DNA of 64,000 nucleotides from Sclerurus mexicanus (Eukaryota > Chordata > Aves > Passeriformes > Furnariidae). A program made the position numbers and the translations under genes. Numbering within the stretch: position 1 is the stretch's first letter; every line of letters begins with the position of its first letter. Below the pieces are notes generated by a model. It was not told the origin of the DNA. It saw only the letters and a program-made list of their open reading frames with translations, and searched no databases. Positions 62,927-64,000 of this stretch are shown here, in pieces. The stretch spans positions 2,055,707-2,119,706 of the forward strand of contig VWZF01013053.1 of NCBI GenBank assembly GCA_013396755.1, given 5' to 3'.

Positions 62927-64000
62927 ATTAACTGCAACCTTTGCTCCTGTTGTCCTGCATGTATTTGGTGCTCAGTGTCGTTGAACCCACATGTTCTGTG
63001 TCTAGAGTTTGCCAACCCATGATAGCCCTGCCCAGGATATTACTGCCTGGGTTGATATTGTAAAACAGTTTTTCCTAGAAAGGAGCCGATTGAGGAGAGA
63101 ATGAGTCTATGGACATTACAAGTGGAATGGCATTTTGCTCTGTGCCTTGGAGGACCACATTCCTATTGCACTGAAGCTAGACAACCCAGTGCTTGTGACT
63201 ATTGCTTCTTTAATTGAGCTTACATTTCACTGCCTGAAATGGTTTAGTAATTCCTTCCAGTTATTACCAGCCCATTGATATGAATAGTATCACTGTACTT
63301 ACTGTAGGTCAAGACACAGGGAAGTTCCAAGTCTACCATCTGTTTAGAGCAACCTTGGATGCAAACATGCTCATATAGGGTCTAGCTGACCCTGCACTCT
63401 GATTTTCATCTTCGGATCCTGCAAGGTCATGCGAGGCAGCAAAAGCATGTTCTGTCATGTGTCTTGTGGCAACTGGGTACCTAATCATGGAGAGGGCAAT
63501 AGGAATTGCACTCCTTTCTCATTTTTGTTCTATCTTGTTTTAAGGCCAGATTTCCTTGCGAAGGCACGAACTGTTCTCAACCCTCTAGAATAGGGATGTT
63601 TCACTTCATCTGCAGGCCTGACTGCCACTCTCCATAGAAAGGGAATTGTGTCTCAGCTTCTAATTTTCATAAGTCTTCTTCTTTTCCCTAATGCAGGCAT
63701 ATTTTTTCCCTTGTAAATTCCAGAGGAAGCTAGCCAGTTCTATTAGTTCTAACCTCTGCTGTTGGAGCTCAGATGTTTTTACCCATTTCCTCAATGAGAT
63801 GACTTTGTTCTGAATTTCTTTGCAATTAAAAGTATGCATATTTTTAAACAGTGTAGAAGTTAAAGCAAATAAAAATAAATTAATAAATACATAATTACAG
63901 TGTTGCTTCAGGGAAAAGTTTCTAGGCATAATCTAATAACAATGACTGGAGATACTATTAGTATTGTGTGTTGATTTCAGATCCCTTGGGATAGTCTAAT

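Larger units (their letters stand above)
53570..64000. other. Unique non-coding sequence, no gene recognised
   Basis: About 10.4 kb of mostly AT-rich sequence. It contains exon-like islands at 54670-54738 and 55899-56033, a gap within poly-T at 57847-57854, the longest open frame of the window (57380-57834 before the gap, unrecognised), and (AT)n and (GCA)7 microsatellites. No interspersed-repeat tail, tRNA or known coding domain was found in the remainder. Confidence 0.6.

Noticed and set aside
1..64000. tRNA, rRNA, CRISPR, bacterial operons, intact endogenous retrovirus or LTR pairs
   Set aside because: Reading both strands I found no cloverleaf with A/B boxes, no regularly spaced repeats, no long direct terminal repeats and no viral coding domains.

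Overview
This window looks like a piece of a bird nuclear genome. Five copies of the avian LINE family CR1 are recognisable by their shared 3' end, including a sense-strand tail resembling ATTCTATGAT and the antisense block TTGGAAGGGACCTTAAAGA. Base composition is AT-rich, interspersed repeats are sparse, and two short runs of N mark assembly gaps. All of this fits low-density sequence on an avian macrochromosome. The species cannot be told from the sequence alone.

I see no convincing protein-coding gene, tRNA, rRNA, CRISPR array, operon or complete mobile element. Nearly all open frames are short (60-120 codons), overlap each other on both strands and lack recognisable domains. The exceptions are the frames around 28.0-28.4 kb, which are remnants of the CR1 reverse-transcriptase ORF C-terminus. 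The window is therefore best read as intergenic or deep-intronic sequence. A few exon-like islands (good polypyrimidine tract plus AG, then a GT donor) are listed at low confidence. The two most protein-like are 18552-18640 and 54670-54738.

Layout: 1-3.6 kb is unique sequence with a T-rich tract and one non-coding exon-like island. A plus-strand CR1 tail lies at 3.6-3.8 kb. From 3.85 to 27.9 kb the sequence is unique, with homopolymer tracts, a double AT hairpin and exon-like islands at 17.8 and 18.55 kb. An internally deleted minus-strand CR1 lies at 27.9-28.4 kb. Unique sequence with small duplications runs to 33.6 kb. Minus-strand CR1 tails lie at 33.6, 37.9 and 53.4 kb. Between them are a 16-bp perfect palindrome (36.9 kb), a compact CpG cluster (42.3 kb), a moderately CpG-richer stretch (44.8-45.3 kb) ending in a G-run gap (45.47 kb), and an AT-rich block resembling a conserved non-coding element (48.9-49.6 kb). 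From 53.6 kb to the end the sequence is unique, with exon-like islands at 54.7 and 55.9 kb, a gap inside a poly-T tract at 57.85 kb, and (AT)n and (GCA)7 microsatellites at 62.5-62.9 kb.

No group of genes can be seen working together, and I did not find an undescribed biological system. The second-look items are possible exons, possible regulatory elements and small structural oddities.
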